Assembly (NCBI GenBank): GCA_018389105.1
Contig: JACATO010000612.1
Span: forward strand, 654,501-718,500
Direction: 5' to 3'
Length of the DNA stretch: 64,000 bases
Origin: Nautilus pompilius
Lineage: Eukaryota > Mollusca > Cephalopoda > Nautilida > Nautilidae
The notes beneath the pieces are model-generated. The model worked only from the letters and a program-made list of their open reading frames with translations. It was not told where the DNA came from and made no database searches. Shown here in pieces: positions 1 through 11,597 of the stretch (position 1 is the first letter of the stretch; every line of letters begins with the position of its first letter). The position numbers and the translations under genes were made by a program.

Positions 1-2062
1 GGATTATATCTCAAACCAGGTAATAGCTTCAGCTTCAAAGTTTTCAATTTCATAGATTTCATTTATTTTTACAATTTGGTTTTTGAATTTTTCACATGAA
101 TGGAGGCATAAAAGACAGAATTTTTTTTATTACTATAACAAACTGGCTCTTTAGTGACAAAATGATTGAGTCCAAGTATGATATAAACAATTTTTGACAA
201 AACTATTCGTCCATGATTGAGCCACCAACATTAGATCAAAATGTCTGCCATAAGCATTGTCTGGGAACAGATAATTCAGTATTCGGCTGCTTCAACATCT
301 GAGTTTATTGAATTTTCTTTTTGCTTTTTGTCAGTGTTCACTAAATGCATTTATAAGCTTATGAACATGATCATACACTTTTATGACATCAAGTTCAGCA
401 GCTTGGAGAGCCTATGTTACAGATTCTAGCATTGCAAAATAGCTAGGAATTACAGTCAGACAAAAAATAAACATTGTGCTTGAGGCAAATTCTAATTGGG
501 CTGCATTTTTTTTTTTTGTTTTACCTGAGCTGTAGTGGTCAGTATGCTTAACTGATCAAAAATGTGTTCAAAGTTGTCAGAAAAAATTCTAGTACTTTTG
601 TATTTTGCGCTCTGTGTTTCAGATAATAGTAACACATTTGAGAAAAGATATCTTCTCTTTGGACTCTAATGCAAAAATTTTATGATAGCTTTGATTGTAC
701 TGTTTTATATTGCATATATCAGATACATATTTTAGTCATCAAACTAGACTGAGTTTATTAGCATGACAAAGAAGCTGTAGTGGTCAGTATGCTTAACTGA
801 TCAAAAAATGTGTTCAAAGTTGTCAGAAAAAATTCTAGTACTTTTGTATTTTGCGCTCTGTGTTTCAGATAATAGTAACACATTTGAGAAAAGATATCTT
901 CTCTTTGGACTCTAATGCAAAAATTTTATGATAGCTTTGATTGTACTGTTTTATATTGCATATATCAGATACATATTTTAAGTCATTCACAACTAGACTG
1001 AGTTTATTAGCAGCACATTGGACAAAGACAGCTTTTGGATACTTATATTTTATTGTAGCTTACATGCCCCCTTTCCTTTCCCGCTATCATAAAGCACCTA
1101 TCATATCTTGATCATGTAGTTTTTTCTAGATTCAGGCCAAAATTTGTACACTAATCAATGATAGAATTGGCAATGGAAGTAGCATCCAGTTCATTTAGTC
1201 TTGCAAATCCAAGAAATTTCTCTTGGATAATATTTTCACCTTTTGTTGTGTTGGCAAAATATATACCAAGTGACAATTGCTCCTTTCCAGATATGTCAGT
1301 ACTTTCATAAGCAGTTATTGAAGATCCAATTGAATTCATTGCTGAAAAAATTATTTTTTCACAGACACTGATATTTCATTAGCTGGAGCATTTTCCAAAT
1401 GGCTTTGTAGTGTTTTATTTCCAGTTTTGTTTCCTTTACCACATAAACAATTTTGTTGCAAAAATTGGATATAATACTTTCCAGTTCTGTTCAACATCTC
1501 ACTTCAAAACACTGTCCTCTTGATACACACTGTTCATTTCTGGTTTTTTCCTGATTGCTAAAAAGTTAGTTGCATTCCACCTTTGTATTTCTTTGCCAAA
1601 TGGTAAGAATGACTTCTTGCACTTTTATGAAAATCTTTATACTCCTTGTAAATGGCACCATGATGAAAACTCCCTGTGTCTCAAGATGAACTGGCTGAGG
1701 GAAAATTGTACAATATTTACAAATTGCTTCTTTTAGGTATAGGGAATAACTAACTATGGAAAATATTGGTTTAGCTACACATGACAGAAACTCTGCTTCT
1801 TTTGCATCCTTTTGAAATCATAATTCTCAAGAGACAAATCACTTTTTACAAGTAGATTGTGTTTAAGATTGTCTGCTGATTTAATAGGTGGATCAAAATA
1901 CAATCCAATATCATCAGGATTATCATCCTAATGATTGGGTCAATCACATTTAACTACTGCTTTTGAATCTGGACCAGAGATAGTGCTGCTTTGTTTGTAA
2001 GTTCTTGCCACCTTCTATGGTGTTTCTAATTTTTGCTTTGCTAAAAACTTTGTGATATCCAT
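1..2062 (-). pseudogene. hAT-type (DUF4371 / ZMYM1-like) transposase relic, truncated by the window edge
   Basis: Reading the minus strand from a Met at 2062 gives, across many frameshifts and stops, the order of a DUF4371/hAT-dimerisation transposase. An N-terminal MDITKFLAKQKLE comes first, followed by DDNPDDIGLYFDPP. A catalytic-region block reads DISGKEQLSLG (about 1294-1262). Next is LHDQDMIGA (about 1120), then a segment equivalent to the usual VHCxAHxLNLVV. The C-terminal half includes a match to the 'IFIPFLDSII' block near 130-160 and FEAEAITWFEI at about 8-40. In the family these proteins act in the nucleus as cut-and-paste transposases, and some are domesticated as ZMYM/THAP-type proteins. 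Here no frame is open for more than about 60 codons, so it is dead. The hAT C-terminal end lies at or beyond base 1. No terminal repeats or target duplication were found. Confidence 0.72.
528..1018. repeat. Two-copy tandem duplication, 245-bp unit
   Basis: The segment starting AGCTGTAGTGGTCAGTATGC at 528 starts again at 773 and stays nearly identical for about 210 bases. Differences begin only in the last 40 bases, where copy one lacks about ten bases (near 760) that copy two has (near 1005). The unit lies inside the hAT relic and duplicates the part just downstream of its VHC-like block. Such low divergence compared with the heavy decay of the surrounding transposase means the duplication is much younger than the element. 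A local assembly duplication is the main alternative. Confidence 0.93.
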
Positions 2063-2387
2063 TTTTGAAAAATGAGGATCAGCAAAATATCTAAAACAAA
2101 TACAAATGTAAACCATACTTGATTTGACTGGGTCATTTGGCTATTGGATGGGGATTTCTTTGTCAATTTTTATAGCCTAGGGAGATCTAAAAGTGGTTCA
2201 TGGCACTTAGTAACCATAGCAGTGCTTCTAATTGGTTAATCAAACTAAGTAATCAAAACAGTTATATTAACCAATTCACGACCCCTTTATTTCTTAATTA
2301 ACCCATCAGCTTGTTTCTCAAAACTAGGCAGGGAGATAGATGGTTTAGCTATTCACTTTGACATATGCACACTCTGCCAGCTAAATA
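2063..2387. other. Gap without a recognisable gene
   Basis: AT-rich sequence between the hAT and Tigger relics. It probably holds the 5' flank of the hAT element on the minus strand, but no terminal inverted repeat was recognised. I see nothing else. Confidence 0.5.
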
Positions 2388-2649
2388 CAGACAGTCCCTG
2401 ACTTACTACCTAACTTGTGGGAATCCAAGGTTACAGAAAAGATTCCTAAAAAAATAATTTTCTGACTTATGCATTTCACGAAACTTACGGATTCCATAAG
2501 CGACAAATAGTCCTGTAAGCTAATGGCATACATTGCACTGTGGCTGGTGTACATCTGCCACTCATTCTGTGTAGCCATCTTTGTTTGGAAATTTTTGCAT
2601 ACATTGAAAGATTTTCTATTAAAATTCCTAACTTTGTGTAACTGCAATC

Positions 2650-3228
2650 ATGGCTGATAAGCATAAGAGTGATTCACAAGGTGCTAGCAGTGCAAAGAAG
2701 CACCACACTATGTTAGAGGAGAAATTAGACAATGCTGACCATAATATCACAGGCGTAAATTTTCAGCACATCAACTGTGCATATGATCATTAAGGACAAG
2801 GTTGTATTAAGGAACATGAAATAAACATTGATTGAAAAAAGCATTCCAGTGTGATTGCTGAAATGCAAAAAAATTGTTGACAGTGTGGATTGAGGATCAA
2901 AATCAATGGTGTAGGCTGCTTAGTTTGATGGCCATTCAGGAGAATGCTAAAGCCATTATGAAGACATAAAGGCTCAGAAAGGTGAAAGTTTAGGTGAGGG
3001 TAGTTTTGTGGCAGATGATGGGTGGTTTGTTTTAAGGCTCATGCTAATTAGCATGATGTGAAAGTGAGTGGTGAAGCTGCTAGTGCTGTTGTAAAAGCAG
3101 CTGAAGAGCTTGTGAGTGGGTTTGCCAAAGCAAGTTTTTAACATAGATGAAACTGGCCTGTTTTGGAAGAAAATGCCCAACCATACATACATTGCTAATG
3201 ATAGGCTGAGTTTGTATTTGATAGCCCA
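2650..3228 (+). pseudogene. Tigger transposase, N-terminal DNA-binding half and start of DDE domain
   Basis: A Met codon at 2650 begins MADKHKSDSQGASSAKK, matching the basic start of Tigger transposases. Then follow, in shifting frames, remnants of the pogo helix-turn-helix and CENP-B-type domains, GWFxRFKAHAN-like residues and VKVSGEAASA (about 3060-3090). The block NIDETGLFWKKMP (about 3140-3180) carries the first catalytic Asp. Stops and frameshifts are frequent, so no protein is expected. The plus-strand similarity stops near 3228 and the continuation is on the other strand. Confidence 0.8.
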
Positions 3229-3766
3229 GTAATCTTTCCAGAAATCCACCAAGGACTTTCCATCCACTCCTTTGGTGGCCTGCATAGCTTGCAAGAATGT
3301 CCTTTGCAGGTAATATGCCTTGAAGTAGGCAATTACACCTTCTTCCATGGGTTGTAGGACTGAGGTGGTGTTTGGAGACATACACACCACCTTGATATCA
3401 GGGTGAAAATCTTCCAGGAATTGCAGGTGTCCAGGCATTGTCAAGGATTTTTAAAATCTTGAAGAGGATCCCTTTGGATGTGCAATATTCTTTCAATTGA
3501 AGGATAAAGCAGTGTCAAAACCAGTCCTAGAATATAGCAAAGGTTACCCAGGCCTTTGCGTTTGACATCCAAATTACAGGGAGAGACAGCCTCATGATCC
3601 CCATCAATGCCCGTGGGTTCTCCAAATGGTAGACTAACAGTGGTTTTAATTTGCAATTGCCAGCTGCATTGCCATCCAATACAAAGTCAGCCTATCCTTA
3701 GCAATGTACATATGGTCGGGCATTTTCTTCCAGAACAGGCCAGTTTCATCTATGTTAAACAGAATT
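3229..3766 (-). pseudogene. Tigger DDE catalytic block, inverted within the element
   Basis: On the minus strand, from 3766 downward, the reading is NIDETGLFWKKMPDHMYIAK, then the equivalent of LLVYHSENPRAL, then LDNAPGHLQFLEDFHPDIKV (about 3440) with the second catalytic Asp. It continues with PNTTSVLQPMEEGVIAYFKA and ends in DFWKDY near 3235. This is the catalytic core that should follow the upstream plus-strand half, but in the opposite direction. Two stretches of about 101 and 156 codons remain open here, longer than elsewhere in the element. Confidence 0.83.
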
Positions 3767-3784
3767 TTGGACAGAGGTCAAGCA

Positions 3785-4267
3785 AACCAGCATGAATGTT
3801 GTGTTCTCAGTTTGTACACAACTTCAAGGGCTTTGAGGAGCCAGCTGATGAAATGGCAAACAGGCGATGTCGAAAAGCTCTTGGATTCCCACTTACAAGA
3901 GCTATCAAATGAGAACCTAATGGCCCTGGAAGCCAAGAAAGTAACCAATGAGACAGAAGTGCAGATGATCCTGTTAAGGTTGAAGAACCGAAGTGGTTCA
4001 CCTCCAAGGAACTGGCAGAGGTCTTCAGGCATATCGAAGCAGGAACCTAACATCTCCAGATTCACCAAGGTCATCAGGGCCATTCACAAGGACCTGGCCT
4101 GCTACAAGGCCATTTATGATGAAATGAAGGCTTTTGTGCAGTCCTCTTTCTCAACTGCTTTTTCATCAAGGTCAAGAGGAAACCAGAGGCAACCTATCAA
4201 CCTCAGCAGCAGTGGCTTTAGCATCACCAAAAGATTTTGTTGCCTCTTCCTCCTCATCTTCATCTAA
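3785..4267 (+). pseudogene. Tigger transposase, C-terminal region
   Basis: The plus strand resumes with CSQFVHNFKGFEEPADEMAN (about 3805-3860), DVEKLLDSHLQELSNENLMA (about 3867-3925) and, after a frameshift, FTSKELAEVFRHIEAG (about 4000-4045). It ends with RFTKVIRAIHKDLACYKAIY and VQSS. This is the tail that normally follows the DFWKDY region, so the element is complete in content but its middle is flipped. Confidence 0.82.
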
Positions 4268-4618
4268 TTAATTTCACCAGCCAACAGCCGCCCCTTTATG
4301 TGAGCAACTCAAACTCTGAATTGAGGCATGGGGTACAGACATATTTAGTGAATGACTTTTTTTTACTGATTTACAGAAGTCCAATACATGTAGTGTTCTC
4401 CTGAATGCTGCAGTATTTTCTTTTATTTTAATGGTGCATTTACATTGCATAAGTGTACTCTAAGTCACCAGGACATTGTATACCATAGAAAACCTCTTAA
4501 CATAAGCATACAGCAGTATACATAAATGATAAAACAGTCAAGTACTTATCACCCTATACTAAAATCCAACTTACAGAAAAATTGACTTATGTAACAACTT
4601 ATTGTATTTTCCTATATT

Positions 4619-4805
4619 GCTACTTTCTTCTTAGCCTTTGACCTTTTGGTCTTCGGCTGGGTGTGATCAGACTCAGTACTTCTTGTCCAATTCACCATAC
4701 ACCAGTGAGCATGGTAAATCAGGCAAAAAATAATGCCAACATTACACCATCGCCATCAACTTTACATTGTGGATGTCTGTACGCATGGACACTTACTTCA
4801 TGCTC
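4619..4805 (-). repeat. Fragment matching the 3' part of the LINE at 50.8 kb
   Basis: Bases 4700-4790 align with 50838-50938. They share GGCAAAAAATAA, CATTACAC(C/T)ATC(G/A)CCATC and a trailing GTGGA(T/C)(G/A)TC block in the same order and spacing. The other copy follows an identifiable LINE open reading frame, so this is read as a 5'-truncated LINE 3' end on the minus strand. The adjoining CCGAAGACCAAAAGG motif (minus strand, about 4640-4655) may be its terminal structure. Confidence 0.55.
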
Positions 4806-7251
4806 ATAAAGTAAATTAATTTGCTGCTTTAAATATACTGCATGAAAGGTTCTTCAAGTATCTCCCCAATTTACAAGTGAAGGTAGTATATTAGAAAATC
4901 CTGGAAGCTTACTGAACCTGTCAACATATAGCTTGCTAACGAGTCTAAAATAAATTGATTGCATTATTTAATTTTTTGTTGTTGAGCATGCTGTTATAGA
5001 TGCAGATAGTCGGAGGGGGGGGGCAAAGAGGCTGAAAGTCCCCTTTGTTTCAAAATCCGACTAGTAGATTATTACAACTATTGACATTTTTTTCTTTCCA
5101 CTCATTTGTTTTTTTAAGGATTTAATGCCCGTTTGCTAAAAAAAAGAATGAAGAGTGTCCTAGCATCCAACCAAATCTGATATGTGTTTATTTTGTACTG
5201 ATTATAAGTTCCATCAGTTGTGTTGTTTTCATCAAAATGCCTAACAGTGGGCACTTCCTTTTCATCTGGAAACGTTTTCACTATTCTACTAAAACAGCAA
5301 TAGTGTAAAATTAGGCAGACTGATCCTTTGAAGTTTCAGCCAGCAACATCTCCTTAATAATGAAGATTCCATGCCAGGAGCACATAATCTAAGATGGGTC
5401 TTTTTTAGTAATCTGAACAAGGAAATATAACCTGCTTATTTTGCAAACATTAGTGTGATCTAACATTTACACTATTAAAGTTACCTTTATAATAACTGAT
5501 ATCTCTCTCTCATTTTTTTGCAATTTCTAACCAAGATATTTTCCAGCTCTTGAAATTAATTTGTTATAATATAACACAAATGTGAATTAACATTTTTTTG
5601 GCTATTTGGTGGGAACTGAGCTAACCATTGAAAAAAATATATATCCAGAAAGCTTGTGAAATATTTCAAGATGGATAGAGTATGCACAACTATATTGTAT
5701 TTCAGGAAACTTCTTAATTAATCAAAGAATGATGTCAGTGAATGATAATGTGCACACTTACATAGTAAAAAGAGATAATTATCAGTAAATGCAGTAGTTA
5801 GTATAACTAACTATAAATCTTATGTTATAAACTGAAACTTAATGATTTGGCTACTAACAGGAAATTTAGCAGCACATTTTACACTTAATAAAAAGTGAAA
5901 TAAAAATCCAACCTCTAGTTAATATATAGCAGATGACACAAAAGGTAAGTACATTAATTACCTGGAGTATTTTGAAGAAAAGTGTTCAGCTGATTAAGAT
6001 TGAACAATGTTTTGGAAATATTTAAAGCATTTCTACTTTTTTGCTTTTCTATTTTATGACAATTATAACTTTTATGTACCTTTTGATATATAACCCTTTA
6101 AACTTACTATTGATTTTTAGGGATGAATCACTTTTAGTTAAGAATTTTAATATTTTAGAAAAAGTAGGAATACAAATAAATGTTAGTAATAAGATGCTGT
6201 TATTAAGAAACTATCATTGTTGTGCTAACAGCATGTAGATATTTTAAAAAGTGTTTCCTAGTGTTTAGTAATAGTACAGAGTTAGTGAAAGTAAACAAGA
6301 ACACACTATAGATATTGAGGTATGGTAAGTTTATGGCTAGGTCCAAATATTGTAAGCCCTTTCATTTTGATAATTATTGGGTTTTTTTCTCTCTCTCTTA
6401 CACATGCAGAGAGACCAATCTTTAAAGCCACATTGTATCTATCAGATCTCAGTTATTGCCTCTGTGCTGGCAGTTTTGCAAAATATTTATCGAAATTCCA
6501 CCTCCAATCTCATGATAGTTTGCTCACTCCAGAACTTATGACCAATGATTATCTCCAAGTTACAGTAAAGCTGTAGGGAATCATTTGTCTAAAATTCACT
6601 TATAAAATCTGCTTATGTTGGTTTGTATAAGCAGGAAAAAATAAATAATCATCAGCAGCATGTTGGAGATGAAGAGATGAATGGGATAGTAGTAAAGCAT
6701 TTAGAAAGTTAATAACCCCTAGAGCTTTCTGTTGCAAAAATAGAAAATTAATAATGATAAAAAATGGAGGGGGCAGGCTACATTACTGATAGCTTTCTGG
6801 CTCACTTGCGCATCTAAGCTATGTTGTATGAGCTGTTTTAAACAAGTCAGGAATTCAGCTATCACCATTTCTGTGAGATGCTCAAAGTATAACACAATTT
6901 ATATTCTACAAAGAATTTTAAAAGACAGCGTCTACTGGATTATTTTTTATTTGTTTCCATTTAGTAATTTAGGAAACAAAGGAATCTAATTAGATTGTGT
7001 TCCTTTTTTTGTTATTTAGTTCTCATAAAAATCTGATGCTTAAAAATATCTTATAATTTAAATGTCTGGCCTTTGAAAAACTGTCTAATGAGAAAAATCT
7101 CATTTTTGTAGCACTAACAACTTAAAATTTGATGTAGTATTTGCACATCAGTGACACAAACAGCTGTTTTGCTTGTGATAATTTAGAGAAAAATGTGTTA
7201 TGGAATACTTGTCTTTAATTTTCCTTATATTTGTTTGGTGTCCTAGAACTG
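4806..7251. other. Long stretch with no gene recognised
   Basis: AT-rich sequence. The longest open frames (for example 6041-6238 and 6322-6576, plus) are hydrophobic or mixed and resemble no family I know. A G-run near 5010-5020 and short T-runs are the only simple features. Confidence 0.5.
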
Positions 7252-7253
7252 AT

Positions 7254-7345
7254 CAGCAATAACACCGTAGTTCTTGTTAGCAGAAGGATCCCAGAAGTTG
7301 TTAGTAATGACACTGTAGTTCTTGTTAGCAAAAGCACTTCGGAAA
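7254..7345. repeat. Short tandem duplication, about 48-bp period
   Basis: GTAGTTCTTGTTAGCA occurs at 7267 and again at 7315, each preceded by AA(C/T)(A/G)ACAC(C/T). The two units differ at several positions, so this is an old local duplication. Confidence 0.75.
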
Positions 7346-7767
7346 ACAAACATGGCAGCCAGTTTTCTTAAATGCTTTCATTTTAATAGTACTCTCCCTT
7401 CATAAAATTTTGAAAATAAGCAAGAATATCTGATTTCATATGCGTGTTTTAATATATCAATTAGAAAAAATAATAGATAAATAACTTAGTTTGAACTGTA
7501 TGCCCAGTGAACACTTATTCTTGTATGTCATTTAAAGGAAGCATAATTTTACCTGAAAGGCAAGAAGTTTCAAAGTTGATGCAAAGGCCTTAAAAATAAT
7601 TATTTAAGGAAATTCCTAAAGGCTTTTCCCAACTCAAATCTTAGTTCAAATATTTAAGCTCTAATATTATTTTGTTTCATTTTTTTTTTTAGCTTCCCTT
7701 AGTTTGATTTATATAAGAAATTAGTAACTCATTTGGTGTTTATGGCAGTATCAGACACACATGCTAG

Positions 7768-7836
7768 GGATGTTCAAATGAAACATCTGAAATAGTATCA
7801 CCATAATTTTGTTTTGGTTGGATTTTATATGAATTT
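7768..7836. repeat. Copy of a short palindromic repeat family (GATGTTCAAATGAAAC type)
   Basis: It starts GGATGTTCAAATGAAACATC and contains TGAAATAGTATCACC. Related copies lie at 24762-24831, 28284-28354 and 42931-42998. The best copy (28284) is an imperfect hairpin, so the family is probably a tiny MITE. Confidence 0.55.
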
Positions 7837-8245
7837 TTCTAATATTAAATGTTGTTGTATTAAGCTTGTGTTTTCCAAAAAGTTATTCTTGAAAAATGCA
7901 AGTATTTTGCATCAAAATATTGTACATATGACATTGTTTAATGATGTATCTATTATGACATAATAAAAATATCATTTATTTAAATGACTCCTTAACTATA
8001 TTTTGACACATTGATGACATATTTGCACATCCATGCCAGCTACTTGAAAGAAAAGCATCTAATCATCTGCTATATCTTTGGTTTTATCAATGATAATGAA
8101 GATCGTAGTAGGTAAATTTAACATGATATAAAAGTTGGACTATATTTCATTATTCCTTTAAACAGTAAATCTAATGAGTTTCAGAATAGAAACTTTAGGA
8201 CATTTGGGTGTAAGTGGGGGGGGTAAAAATATCGGAATTGAAATG

Positions 8246-8848
8246 CAGCCAATCCCCGCGTAATCGCGGTTCGGCATTCGCGGCCCCAGTTATTCGCGGA
8301 ATTTTCCTTAGAACCTAACTAATAATTGTTCGTGGAAACCCCCGCATATTTGCGGAATCGCAAATATCTTCCGCAATTTTTTTATGGCTTTTTTGTGGCA
8401 ATATATATTTTTTCACGCTTTTTAACGCTAAATTATTAATAACAATATAATCTACTAATTTTGTAATATAAATACTAACGTAAATTCAGCAAAATATCAA
8501 TATAAAATAAACGCTATTGGCTGGAGGTTTGACAGTAGCCAATCCGAGAGCATTATTCATTTCTCCTCGCTGCTGATTGGCTGCTGCCCACGAGGCGCTG
8601 TCTCAGGCAGATGCAGCCCAGCAGCCCCGCATCATCCCAGTTTACCGTGTGTAGCTATCTCGAGTGTTTCTCTGAGTGTTGTATTTTTTATTAAATTATT
8701 ATTATATCTTTACTTATATTTTTTTATTATATTTTACGTTATATTTTGACGTCTATAGGCATTTATAGGCATTTTTATGGAGCACGTCCAATATTCGAGG
8801 TTTTTCACTCCTAGGAACGTAACCCCCGCGAATACCGGGGGGCAACTG
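8246..8848. mobile_element. Tigger-type non-autonomous element (MITE), copy A
   Basis: About 600 bp, with ends CAGCCAATCCCCGCGTAATC and, at the right, CCGGGGGGCAACTG followed by TA. The two ends are inverted relatives (CAGTTG(T)CCCCCGGTATTCGCGG type), typical of Tigger MITEs. The interior is non-coding but compositionally striking: an island of CpG and CCAAT boxes in AT-rich surroundings. A second copy in the opposite orientation lies at 39223-39800 and matches along nearly its whole length. Confidence 0.88.
8516..8585. promoter_or_regulatory. Cluster of three CCAAT (NF-Y type) boxes inside MITE copy A
   Basis: ATTGG at about 8515, CCAAT at about 8539 and ATTGG at about 8574 lie within about 65 bp. 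All three are kept in the second copy at 39.2-39.8 kb. NF-Y binds CCAAT pairs with such spacings. That the boxes drive transcription is inference. Confidence 0.4.
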
Positions 8849-11590
8849 TATTTAAAAATTGTTTTCATAAAGATTAGACTTGATATTTGTGTTAAATCAG
8901 ATATTTGTAAAAGTTATAATTATTTGATTAGATATTAGAAGTCTTTTCTTTAAAAAAGAACATTTTTTATTGTTTTCTTGGAATATTTTCTCAAGGCAAG
9001 TGGTTGGGAAGGTGAGTAATTTAAATATATTTTAGTAAAGTACCATCAAGTTTTAAAAAAAAAAAAAACAAAGTGAGATTTATATTTAGTTATTTCACCT
9101 TGGGGCTTTTATATAAAGTGTAATGGCTCCATGCCTTCTTATAACTAAATAAATTATAGCTGAAGTACCTGATGCAGCACAAGAAAAAATTACTTTTATA
9201 TAAAAAAAAAAAGGTTTTATATCAATTTGAAAAACAGGAATTTTATTTTTTAAAAAAACAATCATTGAATGAATATTGAATTGATGCTAATGATACATTT
9301 CTTAACATCCTGTAAGCTGTACACTTAAATTTAACTTTGTTCCATAAGAGCCTCTTTATGGACAGTTTCTAGTTTTCCCTGGAGTGAAAATCAGAACAAA
9401 TTTTGTTTTGACCAATTCTTGATCACCATGGGAAAAAGCATGGACCATCCAAATTGAGGCTAACAAATTTCAATGATTGGCCTTGTGCTTTATTGATGGT
9501 CATAGCAAAGCTGAGTTTTATAGGGAATGAAATCAAGAGAATCCAGAAGATCTTTTTAAAATTGCATAATAGTTATGCTTTAGCTGACTTGTATAGGAAT
9601 CTGGAAAAGCACCTGACCATTATGGAACCAGTTTATAAGATGATGATAAACCTGTAGCAAATTATTAAATGAATTTTTATTCTTAGTTCTCAAAGTTATT
9701 CCATGTATAATTTCAAAGCCTGTTGTTCATGGCTTTCAAATGGTCTTCAAGGGTGACTGTTGAAAAATTGAAATCTGTGGTTGCTTCTGAGTTGAATGAG
9801 CACCGTGAAGCTGTAGTAACTATGAACCTTGATAGGTGGCCTTTCTTGGTATTTTGCGTCCAGACTCTGGTGTCTTTGGATCCAGCCTTTGATCCTGATG
9901 TGCTTTTGTTATAATTTGAGGCTGCTAGATTGCCTATTTTGAATGAGTGCAGTAAACTAAATGTAATTTATAAAGCTTTGGTAAAACAGTCTTTGGTGGC
10001 CTCAAAATGGTCTTCAAGACCAATGTGCAGTAACTTAAAAGCTAGTTTAGATTCTGAAGTACCTACACCCAAAATCTGGGGTCTCTAGATGCTACAGTTC
10101 AGCCATGAAAGAGTAACAGACAAACACTTGAAAATATGTATTAGATCAAAAAATAACATTTTAAATCTCAAGTTAAATTTCAACAACAATAAAAGAAATG
10201 ATGAGAAATAAAGAAAACAAACTTAGATGGCAGCTGCATTTAAAGATAATATTGGCATTTAATGTGATTATGCTATAAATATTAGAGTTTTATCAGATAA
10301 ACCCAGCTAACCCTATTCACACTGAACTATCCTTGATCACTTTTCAGAGACTATAAATATTACTTGAATGAACACCATTAGTTTTTAATCATCTGAGTAT
10401 GAAGTCAGTTTTTATGAATAATTACTCATTGTAAGCTGGAAAATATCAATGTTAAATAAACAATGAAAATTGTAATTGAATTCAGATCTCAGTGTTTTCA
10501 TTGTATTTTAATTTAAAAAATTGTCAAATTTCAGAAAATAGTTTTGTTTGTTGGTATATCTATTAGAGTTTTATCATGCTATGTGCTTAGAAATTTGTAA
10601 AACTTTTCTTTGAAAAACAGTGCATTTAATAATACATGCCAGCATTTTTCAACCATTAGTTATTATGATGGAGTATCATAAATCTATTAAAGATGTGCAA
10701 GATTTTTGGTGAAGAGAAAGCAGCATAATTTTAAAATACATCCACAATAGCAATTTTGACTAACAGCACTGGCAATTAATTATATTCACAACTCTGTGAA
10801 GTTTAAAACTTTTAATTTATTAATGGGAGAATTGACAATAATGTTTCAAGAAATTAAATGCTCCTGCTGCATCTGGGAGACTTTATGACTGTAGTAGTGA
10901 CATCAAAGGGAACTATTTCTGCAACAGATATATGTAACAGTTATCATTGTTAATTAAGACTGATGTTCAATGAATGATGGATCATCAAGATGATATGACA
11001 GTATAGGTTCAGGTTTTGGAAGTTTATGTACATACCTATGGTGATTTCAGGTAGACTCTGCTATATCAAGTTATAATTGGAAATATTAGTTAAGAATTTA
11101 TGTTGGAAATTGGTTTAATAACTGATACCAAAAAAAGCAGCAGTGGTCTGATTCCAAATTCTTTCTAAGGATGCAGGAAATGATATTGAGTGAGTTTCTT
11201 TGTTTAGGGAATAAAAGGAAGTTGGCTATCACAAAAGTTGCAGCTAATGAATGAAAAGAACATTAACTTGACACTGACAATTCTGGAAATAATATTAAAA
11301 AATGGATTTTTGTTACTGACTGACCTTGTTTTTCACACTCAAAATGTGTGTGCATCAATGAAAATAATCTTTGGTTAGAACAATATCATTGTGTTATTAT
11401 TGTGGTTTGTTGCTTTATCACTATAATTCCATATCCACAAGAAATTACTGTATTAAGGAGGCCCTTTCAACATCAAAACTGTGGGTAATTAGTCATACTT
11501 TAAAGATGCTATATCCCACACAACGTACACTCAATTTAAGTTATGTGACAAAATAATTTTTTCTACAGCTATAAATTAAAGCTGTTTTAT
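8849..11590. other. Long stretch with no gene recognised
   Basis: AT-rich sequence with poly-A and poly-T runs near 9052 and 9205. Two plus-strand open frames (9454-9657 and 9723-9914) lie close together and have ordinary amino-acid composition, but no motif was recognised. A fragment of an old element is possible. Confidence 0.45.
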
Positions 11591-11597
11591 ATATAGT

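Larger units (their letters stand above)
2388..4610 (+). mobile_element. Tigger (pogo superfamily, Tc1/mariner) DNA transposon with an inverted catalytic block
   Basis: The left end CAGACAGTCCCTGACTTA after a TA (2386-2387) is a typical Tigger terminus. The right end is poorly preserved; sequence near 4560-4605 resembles the inner repeat (CAACTTACAGAAAAATTGAC) but the last bases are not a clean match. The interior holds an N-terminal region on plus, a DDE block on minus and a C-terminal region on plus, described separately. The length of about 2.2 kb is near that expected of a full Tigger. Confidence 0.82.

Noticed and set aside
3704..4267. A 187-codon open frame, the longest in the window, as a possible host gene
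   Set aside because: Its first part is antisense to the flipped Tigger DDE block and its second part is the Tigger C-terminal region with a frameshift.
6322..6576. 84-codon open frame with a hydrophobic start resembling a signal peptide
   Set aside because: No further protein features, and hydrophobic starts arise easily from T-rich sequence.
7254..7345. Tandem units as a CRISPR-like array
   Set aside because: Only two diverged units, in a eukaryotic context.
9454..9914. Two neighbouring plus-strand open frames as a decayed gene
   Set aside because: Amino-acid composition is plausible but I could not match either to any family, so no call is made.
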